This document shows positions 10,327 through 17,925 of a DNA stretch of 64,000 nucleotides, in pieces. A program made the translations under genes and the position numbers. The stretch's first letter is position 1. Every line of letters starts with the position of its first letter. Source of the DNA: a beta proteobacterium MWH-UniP1 (GTDB lineage: Bacteria; Pseudomonadota; Gammaproteobacteria; Burkholderiales; Burkholderiaceae_A). The notes under the pieces were generated by a model. That model was not told the origin of the DNA and did not search any database. It saw only the letters and a list, made by a program, of their open reading frames with translations. Where the stretch lies: contig CP143625.1 in the NCBI GenBank assembly GCA_036362785.1, forward strand, positions 621,401 through 685,400, read 5' to 3'.

Positions 10327-10995
10327 ATGGACGTCGCGATTCTGGGTGGTGGGTGTTTTTGGTGCCTTGAGGCGGTTTATCAAAAGATGCGTGGGGTCCA
10401 GTCGGTGACCTCGGGCTATATGGGTGGGCATGTGGCCAACCCCAGTTACGAACAGGTCTGTGGCAAGCAGACTGGCCATGCCGAGGTGGTGCGGGTTGTG
10501 TTTGATCCTGCTGTGGTGAGTTACGAAGATCTGTTGGCGGTCTTTTTCACCATTCATGACCCAACCACGCCCAACCGGCAGGGCAATGATGTGGGGCCAC
10601 AGTACCGCTCGGTGATTTTCGCCACATCGGATGCGCAGATGGCCACGGCTCGGGCAGCGATTGCTGTGTTAAACGGCGGCCCAGCAGCTGCAGATTGCCC
10701 CGCAGGCCTGGTGGCACGCTTTGCTGCCATGGCCCCAGGGGTGCCCATCGTGACCGAGTTGATTCAGGTCGGGGCGTCAGGCGAGGTGCCAGGCGAGGTG
10801 TCAGACACCCCGGGCAAGGTGTCTGACACCTCGCCTGACATCCCGCCTCAAGCAGTGCCTGACACCTTCTGGCCGGCGGAAGAGGAGCATCACAACTACT
10901 TTGAGCGCCACCCCTTCCAGGGCTATTGCCACTTCGTGGTGGCGCCAAAGGTGGTCAAGGCCCAGGCCTATTTTTCAGGGCTTATGCGCGACTAA
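10327..10995 (+). CDS. msrA: Peptide methionine sulfoxide reductase MsrA with repeat-derived insertion
   Basis: It repairs oxidised methionine (S-sulfoxide) in proteins. ATG 10327 is preceded by TAGGA and gives 222 residues. The active motif GGCFWCLEAVY (catalytic C10), the GGHVANPSYEQVC segment and QYRSVIF are standard. Between PIVTEL and FWPAEEEHHNYF, where the normal protein runs on directly, there is an extra stretch at about residues 146-180 with the units EVSDT, KVSDT and AVPDT. This stretch is encoded by copies of a dispersed GGTGTC(A/T)GACACC palindrome, so the insertion is repeat-derived and in frame. The fold is probably retained, with a loop protruding near the active site. It is divergent from the rhodanese gene. 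Confidence 0.93.
   Translation: MDVAILGGGCFWCLEAVYQKMRGVQSVTSGYMGGHVANPSYEQVCGKQTGHAEVVRVVFDPAVVSYEDLLAVFFTIHDPTTPNRQGNDVGPQYRSVIFATSDAQMATARAAIAVLNGGPAAADCPAGLVARFAAMAPGVPIVTELIQVGASGEVPGEVSDTPGKVSDTSPDIPPQAVPDTFWPAEEEHHNYFERHPFQGYCHFVVAPKVVKAQAYFSGLMRD
10792..10866 (+). repeat. Palindromic repeat cluster inside msrA
   Basis: Two perfect 13-base palindromes, GGTGTCAGACACC at 10797-10809 and GGTGTCTGACACC at 10818-10830, form a larger perfect inverted repeat with 18-base arms (10792-10809 and 10818-10835). A degenerate copy, GTGCCTGACACC, lies at 10855-10866. The cluster is fully within the msrA reading frame and encodes SDT or PDT units. The same element occurs elsewhere in the window, inside genes and between them. 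Confidence 0.85.
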
Positions 10996-10996
10996 G

Positions 10997-11680
10997 TTAG
11001 GGTGCCAGCCGCTCAATTGCCCACTGGGCGGGGCCGCCAAGGCCGGGTTGCAGGCGATAGCGGATGCGGTCATGAAGCCTGGACGGCCGCCCCTGCCAGA
11101 ACTCAAAGGCGCTGGGGCTTAGCCGATACCCACCCCAATGGCTGGGCCGTGGTGGTTCCACCGACTGCTCTGCCGGGAATTTCTCCTGCAGGTTTTGCTG
11201 CCGAAGCTCCAGCCACTCTCGATTCGGAATCACTTCGCTCTGGGGCGAGGCCCAGGCGCCGAGTTTGCTGCCCAGGGGCCGCGAGTGGTAGTACTCATCG
11301 GACTCTTCGGCGCTGACCTTGGCCACCTTGCCATCAATTCGGACCTGGCGCTCTAGTTCAGGCCAGAAGAACACCAGACTGGCATAGGGATTGGCGGCTA
11401 AGCCCTGGCCCTTGCGGCTGTCGTAGTTGGTGAAAAAAGTAACGCCTTGTTCGTCGATGCCCTTGATCAGCACGATTCGGCCGGATGGCCGGCCATCGGG
11501 GTCGATCGTGCATAGGGTCATGGCGTTGGGCTCAAGTACCTCGGCCTGCATGGCCTCGTGAAACCAGCGCTCGAATTGGGCCTTGGGGCTGGGATCGACG
11601 TCGTGAATGTCTAGCGCCGCCTGTGCGTAGTCCTTGCGCAGGTCGGCAAGCCGTTGGGTATTGGATTTGGGAGTGACCAT
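10997..11680 (-). CDS. pdxH: Pyridoxamine 5'-phosphate oxidase
   Basis: This FMN enzyme oxidises pyridoxine or pyridoxamine phosphate to pyridoxal phosphate. The recommended start at 11680 gives [18 protein letters not shown], as in the family; a longer frame from 11722 adds 14 unlikely residues. Landmarks are [23 protein letters not shown], the [13 protein letters not shown] motif, [16 protein letters not shown] and the C-terminal signature [14 protein letters not shown]. Length is 227 residues. It converges on msrA with a single base between the stop codons, so the two transcripts must overlap. Confidence 0.95.
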   Translation of the reverse strand: MVTPKSNTQRLADLRKDYAQAALDIHDVDPSPKAQFERWFHEAMQAEVLEPNAMTLCTIDPDGRPSGRIVLIKGIDEQGVTFFTNYDSRKGQGLAANPYASLVFFWPELERQVRIDGKVAKVSAEESDEYYHSRPLGSKLGAWASPQSEVIPNREWLELRQQNLQEKFPAEQSVEPPRPSHWGGYRLSPSAFEFWQGRPSRLHDRIRYRLQPGLGGPAQWAIERLAP

Positions 11681-11846
11681 GGTTTTAGCGCTCTTCGGGG
11701 GATAAAAACAACCAGAAAACACCGCAACAGGGCGGTAGATCTCTCATTTTAGGCGGGATCCCCCTAGTGTTCGGCGTGGAAAGATGTCGATAAACTGTCC
11801 TAGACGTTCAATTGATTGTTTTAATCAATTAATAAGAAAGTATCAA

Positions 11847-11876
11847 TTGGACTTTTCTAAACATCCTGCCTAGGAT
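11847..11876 (+). promoter_or_regulatory. Candidate promoter and leader of the rubrerythrin gene
   Basis: The 313-base gap 11681-11993 holds no convincing gene. TTGGAC (11847-11852) and TAGGAT (11871-11876) are spaced by 18 bases and could be -35 and -10 boxes. Just upstream, AATTGATT and AATCAATT (11810-11817 and 11823-11830) form an 8-base inverted repeat that could bind a regulator. About 110 bases of leader follow, ending in the strong Shine-Dalgarno AAGGAG near 11980. This is read by eye only. Confidence 0.4.
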
Positions 11877-11993
11877 GCGGTCGTTCGAAGTTGGTCTTGG
11901 AAGGGCTCCAACCTCCAAAACCCATCTTCGGCACCGGTGCAAGTCCGCCTTAAAAAATCGGAAATTGTTGTTTAACTAAAGGAGATCGTAGTC

Positions 11994-12416
11994 ATGCCTC
12001 AACTCAAAGGAAGCAAGACTCACCAGCATCTGAAAGATGCCTTCGCAGGTGAGAGCCAAGCAAACCGCCGTTACCTGTACTTCGCGAACAAGGCCGACGT
12101 AGAAGGCTACACCGAAGTCGCAGCACTGTTCCGCTCGACCGCAGAAGGCGAGACCGGCCACGCACACGGCCACCTCGACTACCTGGCCGAAGTGGGTGAC
12201 CCCGCAACGGATATGCCCATTGGTGATTCCGCATCCAACCTGAAGTCTGCTGTTGCTGGCGAGACCCACGAGTACACCGACATGTACCCCGGTATGGCCA
12301 AAGACGCACGTGCTGAAGGCTTTGACGAAATCGCTGACTGGTTTGAGACCTTGGCCAAGGCCGAGCGCTCGCACGCCAACAAGTTCCAGAAGGCACTCGA
12401 AGCATTGGCAGCGTAA
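11994..12416 (+). CDS. Rubrerythrin-family diiron protein without rubredoxin domain
   Basis: A 140-residue four-helix diiron protein. The metal-binding pattern is clear: [34 protein letters not shown] and [11 protein letters not shown] give the repeated ExxH-type ligands. The C-terminal rubredoxin domain of classical rubrerythrin is missing, as in the short erythrin or sulerythrin forms. The family reduces hydrogen peroxide or manages iron under oxidative stress. A strong ribosome binding site precedes the ATG. An Fe-S protein and a DUF3501 protein follow in the same direction, a trio I recall as common in proteobacteria. Confidence 0.92.
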   Translation: MPQLKGSKTHQHLKDAFAGESQANRRYLYFANKADVEGYTEVAALFRSTAEGETGHAHGHLDYLAEVGDPATDMPIGDSASNLKSAVAGETHEYTDMYPGMAKDARAEGFDEIADWFETLAKAERSHANKFQKALEALAA

Positions 12417-12425
12417 TGCCGCGTG

Positions 12426-12501
12426 ATTTGGGCTGATTCAGCCCAAATTGTGCTGAAGGAAAGCAGTTGATTTGCAAGGCCTCAGTCTTCTGGGGCCTTG
12501 C
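12426..12501 (+). other. Two hairpins between rubrerythrin and Fe-S protein genes
   Basis: The 162-base gap contains a perfect hairpin at 12426-12448 with 11-base arms (ATTTGGGCTGA and TCAGCCCAAAT) around one base, and a second at 12474-12501 with 8-base arms (GCAAGGCC and GGCCTTGC) around 12 bases. Neither is followed by a run of T, so they are poor intrinsic terminators. They may protect the rubrerythrin message or reduce read-through into the downstream genes. Confidence 0.5.
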
Positions 12502-12578
12502 GGAACAGATGCTTCAAGACTCTGCGGTAAATCTGTTGTTCCCCTAATTCCCGGCAGTTCAAACAAGAGAGATCGGCT

Positions 12579-13940
12579 ATGACGGTTCGTGAAGGTTCGT
12601 TAGAAGCGCCCACGCGGCATCCTATTGATTGGAAAAGCAAGGAGTTTTACGACGAGAAGGCCTGCTTCGATGAGATGGAGCGTGTCTTTGATATCTGCCA
12701 CGGCTGCCGTCGTTGCGTGAGCCTTTGTAATTCCTTTCCCCGTCTGTTTGATTTGATTGACGAGGGCCCCACCGGCGAGATGGATGGTGTGCCCCGTGAA
12801 AAATATTGGGAAGTGGTCGACCAGTGTTATCTGTGCGATGTCTGCTACATGACCAAGTGCCCCTATGTGCCACCACACCCTTGGAACCTGGACTTTCCCC
12901 ACCTGATGCTGCGGGCCAAGGCCATTCAGTTTAAGCAGGGCACGCCCACGAAATTCCGCGACACCACCTTATCGAACACCGCTGCCAACGGTAAGCTGGC
13001 ATCGATCCCCATCGTTGTGCAGGCCGTGAACGCTTTGTCGAAAAACAAGACGGCCCGCGCATTAGGTGAAAAAGTTTTGGGCGTGCACAAAGACGCATGG
13101 CTGCCTGAGTTTGCAAGCAAGCCGTTTGAAAAGTCGCACGAAACATCCAAGCCGCTTCCTGTGAAAGACGGCGCCAAGACTCCAGGCAAGGTAGCGATCT
13201 ATTCGACCTGCTATGTGAACTGGAACGAGCCGGGCATTGGCCATGACCTGATCAAAGTGTTACAGCACAACGAGATCCCGTATGTGGTGGTTGAAAAGCA
13301 GGCCTGCTGTGGCATGCCCAAGTTAGAACTCGGCGATTTGGAATCTGTCGAGGCCTTGGCGAAGCAGAATCTGCCGGTGTTGGCTAAGCTTGCCCGTGAA
13401 GGCTACGCCATCATGACGCCGATTCCTTCTTGTACGCTGATGTTTAAGCAAGAAATTCCGCTCATGTTCCCCAATGACGCCGATGCGCAGGCTGTCAAAG
13501 CCGCCATGTTTGATCCGTTTGAGTACTTTGTGAATCGAAACAAAGACGGCCTGTTGAAGACTGACTTCAAACAGGGCCTGGGCAATGTCTCGTATCACAT
13601 TGCATGTCACCTGCGCGTGCAAAACGTCGGCCAAAAAACCCGCGAGATGTTGGAAATGGTGCCTGACACCACAGTGAATACTGTTGAGCGTTGCTCGGGC
13701 CATGCGGGTACCTGGGGCGTGAAGAAAGAGTTCCACGAGATCGCAATGAAGATCGGCCGCCCCGTATTTCGTCAGATGGGCGAGCACCCAAAGGCCAATG
13801 GTGGCAAGGGTGGCGAGCCTGATTTCGTGGCGTCGGACTGCCAGCTGGCGGGCCACCATATTGAGCAGGGCATGGCAGGAAAAGCAGACGGCAAGGTGGA
13901 ACACCCGCTCTCCTTGCTGGCCAAAGCCTACGGGTATTAA
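12579..13940 (+). CDS. Heterodisulfide reductase-related iron-sulfur protein
   Basis: This 453-residue protein has an N-terminal ferredoxin-like region with two cysteine clusters, CHGCRRCVSLC and CYLCDVCYMTKCP, and two C-terminal CCG-type domains recognisable from QACCGMPKLE and RCSGHAGTWG. This is the architecture of GlpC and HdrD-like proteins, which pass electrons between Fe-S clusters and a disulfide or a quinone. No flavin or membrane segment is seen. Placed between rubrerythrin and DUF3501, it could supply electrons to the rubrerythrin, which lacks its own rubredoxin domain. That role is inference. The 30-base spacing to the next gene suggests co-transcription. Confidence 0.88.
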   Translation: MTVREGSLEAPTRHPIDWKSKEFYDEKACFDEMERVFDICHGCRRCVSLCNSFPRLFDLIDEGPTGEMDGVPREKYWEVVDQCYLCDVCYMTKCPYVPPHPWNLDFPHLMLRAKAIQFKQGTPTKFRDTTLSNTAANGKLASIPIVVQAVNALSKNKTARALGEKVLGVHKDAWLPEFASKPFEKSHETSKPLPVKDGAKTPGKVAIYSTCYVNWNEPGIGHDLIKVLQHNEIPYVVVEKQACCGMPKLELGDLESVEALAKQNLPVLAKLAREGYAIMTPIPSCTLMFKQEIPLMFPNDADAQAVKAAMFDPFEYFVNRNKDGLLKTDFKQGLGNVSYHIACHLRVQNVGQKTREMLEMVPDTTVNTVERCSGHAGTWGVKKEFHEIAMKIGRPVFRQMGEHPKANGGKGGEPDFVASDCQLAGHHIEQGMAGKADGKVEHPLSLLAKAYGY

Positions 13941-13970
13941 TTTATTTTTTAATAATGGAGTAACTGGAGA

Positions 13971-14561
13971 ATGACCATGGCACAACTTTCACGTGATTCT
14001 CTTTGGACACTGGAGCACTACGCACGGATCCGTAATCAATTCCGTCAGGAAGTGATTGCCCACAAGAAGACTCGCCAAGTAGCGCTCGGGGATCACATCA
14101 CCCTGTTTTTCGAAGACGAGAAGACCATTCGTTATCAAATTCAGGAAATGCTGCGCATTGAAAAAACATTTGAAGAAGCAGGCATTCAAGACGAACTCGA
14201 TGCCTACAATCCATTGATTCCCGATGGTCGCAATTTCAAATGCACCATGATGATTGAGTATCCGGATCCTGAAATTCGTAAAGTCGAACTCGCCCGCTTA
14301 AAGGGTGTGGAAGACCGTGTCTGGATTCAAGTCGAGGGCCGCGAAAAAGTCTATGCCATTGCAGATGAAGATTTGGAGCGTGAAAACGACGAGAAGACGT
14401 CTTCGGTGCACTTTATGCGCTTTGAGTTAGATGAAGACATGGCCAGTGCATTGAAGTATGGCGTTGGTCTTGCCATGGGTGTTGATCATCCCAACTACAA
14501 CGTTGTGGTTGATCCGGTGGCTCCCGAGACTCGTGCATCGCTGGTCAAAGACTTGGCCTGA
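13971..14561 (+). CDS. DUF3501 family protein
   Basis: A 196-residue soluble protein of unknown function. The family is recognisable from the opening LSRDSLWTLEHYARIR, the GDHITLFFEDEKTIRYQIQEMLRIEK stretch and the end MGVDHPNYNV. It is almost always found after a rubrerythrin and a heterodisulfide-reductase-like Fe-S protein, as here. I see no catalytic motif and no cysteine. The charged helical sequence suggests a partner or scaffold for the stress-response Fe-S protein, but this is inference. Confidence 0.85.
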   Translation: MTMAQLSRDSLWTLEHYARIRNQFRQEVIAHKKTRQVALGDHITLFFEDEKTIRYQIQEMLRIEKTFEEAGIQDELDAYNPLIPDGRNFKCTMMIEYPDPEIRKVELARLKGVEDRVWIQVEGREKVYAIADEDLERENDEKTSSVHFMRFELDEDMASALKYGVGLAMGVDHPNYNVVVDPVAPETRASLVKDLA

Positions 14562-14572
14562 GCCGTTTGTCC

Positions 14573-14947
14573 ATGAGCGAGAAAGCAAAAAACGTTTTAG
14601 GGACCGAGCTGCAGCCCTGCAGCATGGACCCGCTCACTGGGTTTTTCCGTGATGGCTGCTGTAACACCTGCCAAGATGACTACGGTAGCCACACGGTCTG
14701 CGCCCAGATGACCGATGTGTTTTTAGAGTTTTCTAAATCCCGCGGCAACGACCTCAGCACGCCCAATCCTCAGTATCGCTTTCCTGGCCTAAAGGCCGGT
14801 GATCGATGGTGCGTCTGTGCGGCCCGCTGGCGGGAGGCTGCCGAGGCGGGCGTGGCACCCCCGGTGGTGCTGGAATCGACCCACGAACGGGCCCTGGAAG
14901 TGATTGCCTTGGCAGACTTGGAGTATCACGCCCTACAGGCGGCCTGA
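14573..14947 (+). CDS. DUF2237 family protein
   Basis: A small protein (124 residues from ATG 14573; a TTG at 14567 is in frame). The family is seen from NVLGTELQPCSMDPLTGFFRDG, CNTCQDDYGSHTVCAQMT, GNDLSTPNPQYRFPGLKAGDRWCVCAARW and the ending LEVIALADLEYHAL. Several conserved cysteines suggest metal binding or redox activity, but no function is established to my knowledge. It begins 11 bases after the DUF3501 gene, so it may belong to that operon. Confidence 0.85.
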   Translation: MSEKAKNVLGTELQPCSMDPLTGFFRDGCCNTCQDDYGSHTVCAQMTDVFLEFSKSRGNDLSTPNPQYRFPGLKAGDRWCVCAARWREAAEAGVAPPVVLESTHERALEVIALADLEYHALQAA

Positions 14948-15074
14948 TTTTTGGCCTATCTTTGATTCAGTTCAATAGAAGCGCTGGGGCGTTCCCGGCT
15001 TTCGGCGCAGAATTAAAAGCTGTTCATATCAAGGGAGAGGTCTGGGGGATTTCACATCTCAGGCCCGAAGCACC

Positions 15075-16346
15075 ATGCCAGCATCAAAAGCCTCAGCCAA
15101 ACGGTCAGCACCAGCCGTAAAGACCGCCAAGGTGACCACGAAGGTCACTTCGAGCACCCAAAACCCCAAAGCTATTCCCCGTAAGTCACGTGCCTCGAAA
15201 GCGGCATCTGTAGCGTCGACTGGCGAGAGGATTCGTTCGGTGGGGGCAGGTGATGTGCCGCCTGATCTCAGCCCCGAAGCATTAGAGCGCTATCTGGCAG
15301 ATCGCGCCGTGCGATCAGCCCGTGGCAAACAAAAAGCAGCGGTCAGCGCTGTTTTGTCAGGTGCTTCTGCTGATCTTCCGCTGGCTCGGCGGGTAGACGA
15401 TCTGCGCGCCATGATTGCTGGCGCATCGCCCGATGACGCGGCTGCGTTACGCAAGGCGATTATGTCAACGCCTTCTGCGGTAGATGCGGCCGGTGCCCTG
15501 CCAAGCAATCCAGATGATGAACTCTCAGCAGATTGGCGCGAAGGGGGCTATCCGTATAAAAACCTGATGCGTCGATCCACGTACGAGGCGCAGAAATACA
15601 AACTTCAGGTTGAACTTTTGAAGCTTCAGGCCTGGGTGAAAGAAAACGGTCAGCGTGTGGTGGTGCTGTTTGAGGGCCGCGATGCGGCCGGCAAAGGTGG
15701 CACGATTAAGCGCTTTATGGAGCATTTGAATCCGCGGGGTGCGCGTGTGGTGGCACTTGAAAAGCCATCAGAGATTGAGCGTGGCCAGTGGTATTTTCAG
15801 CGCTATGTGCAGCACCTCCCCACGGCGGGTGAGATCGCTTTGTTTGACCGCAGTTGGTATAACCGTGCGGGTGTAGAGCGGGTCATGGGCTTTTGCACCG
15901 ATGCGGAATACAACGAGTTCATGCGGCAGGCCCCTGAGTTTGAGCGGCACTTGGTGCGTAGTGGTGTCTGGCTAATCAAGTTCTGGTTTTCTGTGAGCCA
16001 GAAAGAACAGCGCCGTCGATTCAAAGAGCGTGAGGTGCATCCCTTAAAGCAATGGAAATTAAGCCCGATTGATAAGCAATCACTGAACAAATGGAAAGAC
16101 TACACCGCGGCCAAAGAGGCCATGTTTAGTCAGACCGATACCGCTGATGCGCCGTGGACAGTGATCAAGAGTGACTGTAAAAAACGGGCCCGTTTAAATG
16201 CCCTGCGTTATGTGTTGCACAAGCTGCCCTATGCGAACAAAGACGTGGAGCAAATCGGCCGGCTCGACCCTTTGATTGTTGGCCGTGCCCATGTGGTCTA
16301 TGAGCGTGGCGAACGACCAGGAGAGCTTGGCACAGCGATTCTTTAG
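15075..16346 (+). CDS. ppk2: Polyphosphate kinase 2 with basic N-terminal extension
   Basis: PPK2 enzymes use polyphosphate to phosphorylate nucleoside di- or monophosphates, or the reverse. The catalytic core (about residues 150-410) has the Walker A motif EGRDAAGKGGTIKRF, the GQWYFQRYVQHLP lid region, Walker B LFDRSWYNRAGVERVMGF and the KFWFSVSQKEQRRRFKER segment. The first 60 or so residues are rich in lysine, alanine, serine and threonine, like a histone H1 tail, followed by another alanine-rich helix; this extension is longer than in many PPK2 proteins and could bind polyphosphate or DNA. The substrate class (mono- or diphosphate) cannot be decided by eye. Confidence 0.92.
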   Translation: MPASKASAKRSAPAVKTAKVTTKVTSSTQNPKAIPRKSRASKAASVASTGERIRSVGAGDVPPDLSPEALERYLADRAVRSARGKQKAAVSAVLSGASADLPLARRVDDLRAMIAGASPDDAAALRKAIMSTPSAVDAAGALPSNPDDELSADWREGGYPYKNLMRRSTYEAQKYKLQVELLKLQAWVKENGQRVVVLFEGRDAAGKGGTIKRFMEHLNPRGARVVALEKPSEIERGQWYFQRYVQHLPTAGEIALFDRSWYNRAGVERVMGFCTDAEYNEFMRQAPEFERHLVRSGVWLIKFWFSVSQKEQRRRFKEREVHPLKQWKLSPIDKQSLNKWKDYTAAKEAMFSQTDTADAPWTVIKSDCKKRARLNALRYVLHKLPYANKDVEQIGRLDPLIVGRAHVVYERGERPGELGTAIL

Positions 16347-16422
16347 CAAAAAGGTGAAATAGCTTTATACGATTCATCACCACGCTAAAAGTCGACTCGT
16401 TCGCTTCTGTCATAATCGCCCA

Positions 16423-17055
16423 ATGGATTTTGAGATTTTCCCGGTCACTGCCTTTCAACAAAACTGCTCATTGGTGGTCTGTCCTGAGACTCGCAAGGCC
16501 GCCTTTGTCGACCCTGGTGGCGACATTGAGCACCTGCAGGCGGTGGCCCAGCAGGCTGGCGTGGCGATTGAAAAAATCCTGCTCACCCACGGTCATATTG
16601 ATCACTGTGGCCAGGCCGGTCTTCTGGCAGAGCGCCTGGGTGTGCCCATCGAAGGTCCCCATCAGGCGGACAATTTCTGGATCGAGCAGTTGAAGCATCA
16701 GGGCGACATGTTTGGCATGCATGGGGCAGATGCCTTCACGCCCGACCGTTGGCTCGAAGATGGCGACACCGTGACCGTTGGCCATCAGCGATTGGAAGTC
16801 ATTCATTGCCCTGGCCATACGCCGGGCCACGTGGTGTTTGTGCATGCAAAAGATCGTGTCGCTTTTGTTGGCGATGTTTTGTTTGCAGGGTCGATTGGCC
16901 GAACCGATTTCCCCCAGGGCAATCACGCGCAACTGATTTCGTCGATCAAAGAAAAATTATTCCCGCTGGGGGACGACATTGAATTTGTCCCCGGGCATGG
17001 GCCCATGAGTACGTTTGGCGAAGAACGCCGATCCAATCCCTTTGTTGGAGAGTAA
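16423..17055 (+). CDS. MBL-fold metallohydrolase (glyoxalase II-like)
   Basis: A 210-residue metallo-beta-lactamase-fold enzyme. Metal ligands are in LTHGHIDHCGQ, HCPGHTPGHVVF, the VGDVLFAGSIGRTDFP aspartate and the final VPGHGPMS histidine. It resembles the YcbL/GloB group of thioester or persulfide hydrolases. It lacks the C-terminal glutathione-binding domain of full glyoxalase II, so the substrate is open. It lies two bases upstream of fpr and is probably co-transcribed. Confidence 0.88.
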   Translation: MDFEIFPVTAFQQNCSLVVCPETRKAAFVDPGGDIEHLQAVAQQAGVAIEKILLTHGHIDHCGQAGLLAERLGVPIEGPHQADNFWIEQLKHQGDMFGMHGADAFTPDRWLEDGDTVTVGHQRLEVIHCPGHTPGHVVFVHAKDRVAFVGDVLFAGSIGRTDFPQGNHAQLISSIKEKLFPLGDDIEFVPGHGPMSTFGEERRSNPFVGE

Positions 17056-17057
17056 GT

Positions 17058-17834
17058 ATGTCGAAGTATCAAACTGAAACCGTCTTGAGCGTGCATCATT
17101 GGAATGACACGCTGTTTAGTTTTACAACCACCCGCCGTCAGGGCCTGCGCTTTCGCAACGGTCATTTTTTAATGATTGGCTTGGAAGTCGATGGCAAGCC
17201 GCTGGTGCGTGCCTACAGTGTGGTCAGCCCAAACTATGAAGAGCACTTGGAGTTCTTGAGCATCAAGGTGCCTAACGGTCCGTTGACCTCACGGCTGCAG
17301 AACATCAAGGTCGGCGATCCGGTTTTGGTGAGTGAAAAATCAGTGGGCACCTTGGTGATTGATGACCTAAACCCGGGCAAACATCTCTATCTCTTTAGCA
17401 CGGGCACTGGCATGGCGCCCTTCATGAGCATCATTCGTGACCCCGAGACTTATGAGCATTTTGAAAAAGTAATTCTGGTGCATGGGGTTCGCTTGGTCAG
17501 TGAGTTAGCCTATGCGGATTACCTGAAAAACGAACTGCCCAAAGATGAGTTTCTGGGCGAGATGGTCAGCAATCAGTTTATCTATTACCCCACCGTTACG
17601 CGCGAGGCCTTTAAGCAAACTGGCCGGCTGACCACGGCCATTGAGACCGGCCAGCTGTTTAAAGATATTGGCCTGCCACCGTTAGATCCTGCCGTTGATC
17701 GGGCCATGATTTGTGGAAGCCCTGCCATGCTGAAAGAAACATCTGAGATGTTGGATGCACGTGGCTTTAAAGTATCGCCCAGCCTGGGGTTGCCCGGCGA
17801 CTATGTGTTTGAACGGGCCTTTGTTGAAAAGTAA
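17058..17834 (+). CDS. fpr: Ferredoxin/flavodoxin-NADP reductase
   Basis: A 258-residue FAD enzyme moving electrons between NADPH and ferredoxin or flavodoxin. FAD binding is seen in PLVRAYSVVSPNYEEHLEF, and the NADP fold in STGTGMAPFMSII; the C-terminus YVFERAFVEK is typical of the bacterial subclass. It is linked to the upstream MBL hydrolase and followed by a repeat-based terminator at 17835-17863. It may support the sulfite, biosynthetic or stress enzymes, but the context does not specify a partner. Confidence 0.93.
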   Translation: MSKYQTETVLSVHHWNDTLFSFTTTRRQGLRFRNGHFLMIGLEVDGKPLVRAYSVVSPNYEEHLEFLSIKVPNGPLTSRLQNIKVGDPVLVSEKSVGTLVIDDLNPGKHLYLFSTGTGMAPFMSIIRDPETYEHFEKVILVHGVRLVSELAYADYLKNELPKDEFLGEMVSNQFIYYPTVTREAFKQTGRLTTAIETGQLFKDIGLPPLDPAVDRAMICGSPAMLKETSEMLDARGFKVSPSLGLPGDYVFERAFVEK

Positions 17835-17863
17835 AAAAAGGCGGTGTCAGACACCGCCTTTTT
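17835..17863 (+). terminator. Terminator built from the GGTGTCAGACACC palindrome
   Basis: A perfect hairpin with 14-base arms around one A: AAAAAGGCGGTGTC pairs with GACACCGCCTTTTT. The stem is GC-rich and flanked by A and T runs, so it can act as an intrinsic terminator on both strands, for fpr (stop at 17834) and for gdhA arriving from the right. Its core, GGTGTCAGACACC at 17843-17855, is a copy of the dispersed palindrome. Confidence 0.8.
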
Positions 17864-17868
17864 AAACA

Positions 17869-17885
17869 GCGGTGTCTGACACCGC
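17869..17885 (+). repeat. Second intergenic copy of the dispersed palindrome
   Basis: GCGGTGTC and GACACCGC flank a single T, giving 8-base arms. It contains GGTGTCTGACACC at 17871-17883, the mirror version of the copy a few bases upstream. It has no T run, so alone it is a weak terminator. Two closely spaced copies in opposite orientation also occur in msrA and cobT, suggesting that the unit spreads or duplicates as a pair. Confidence 0.75.
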
Positions 17886-17925
17886 CGGTTTTGTTTCGAG
17901 CGTTTGCTAAAGACTGCCCGGGCCT

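Noticed and set aside
13658-13670. GGTGCCTGACACC in the Fe-S protein gene as a true repeat copy
   Set aside because: It differs from the core by one base and encodes MVPDTTV within an otherwise normal-looking stretch, so chance cannot be excluded.
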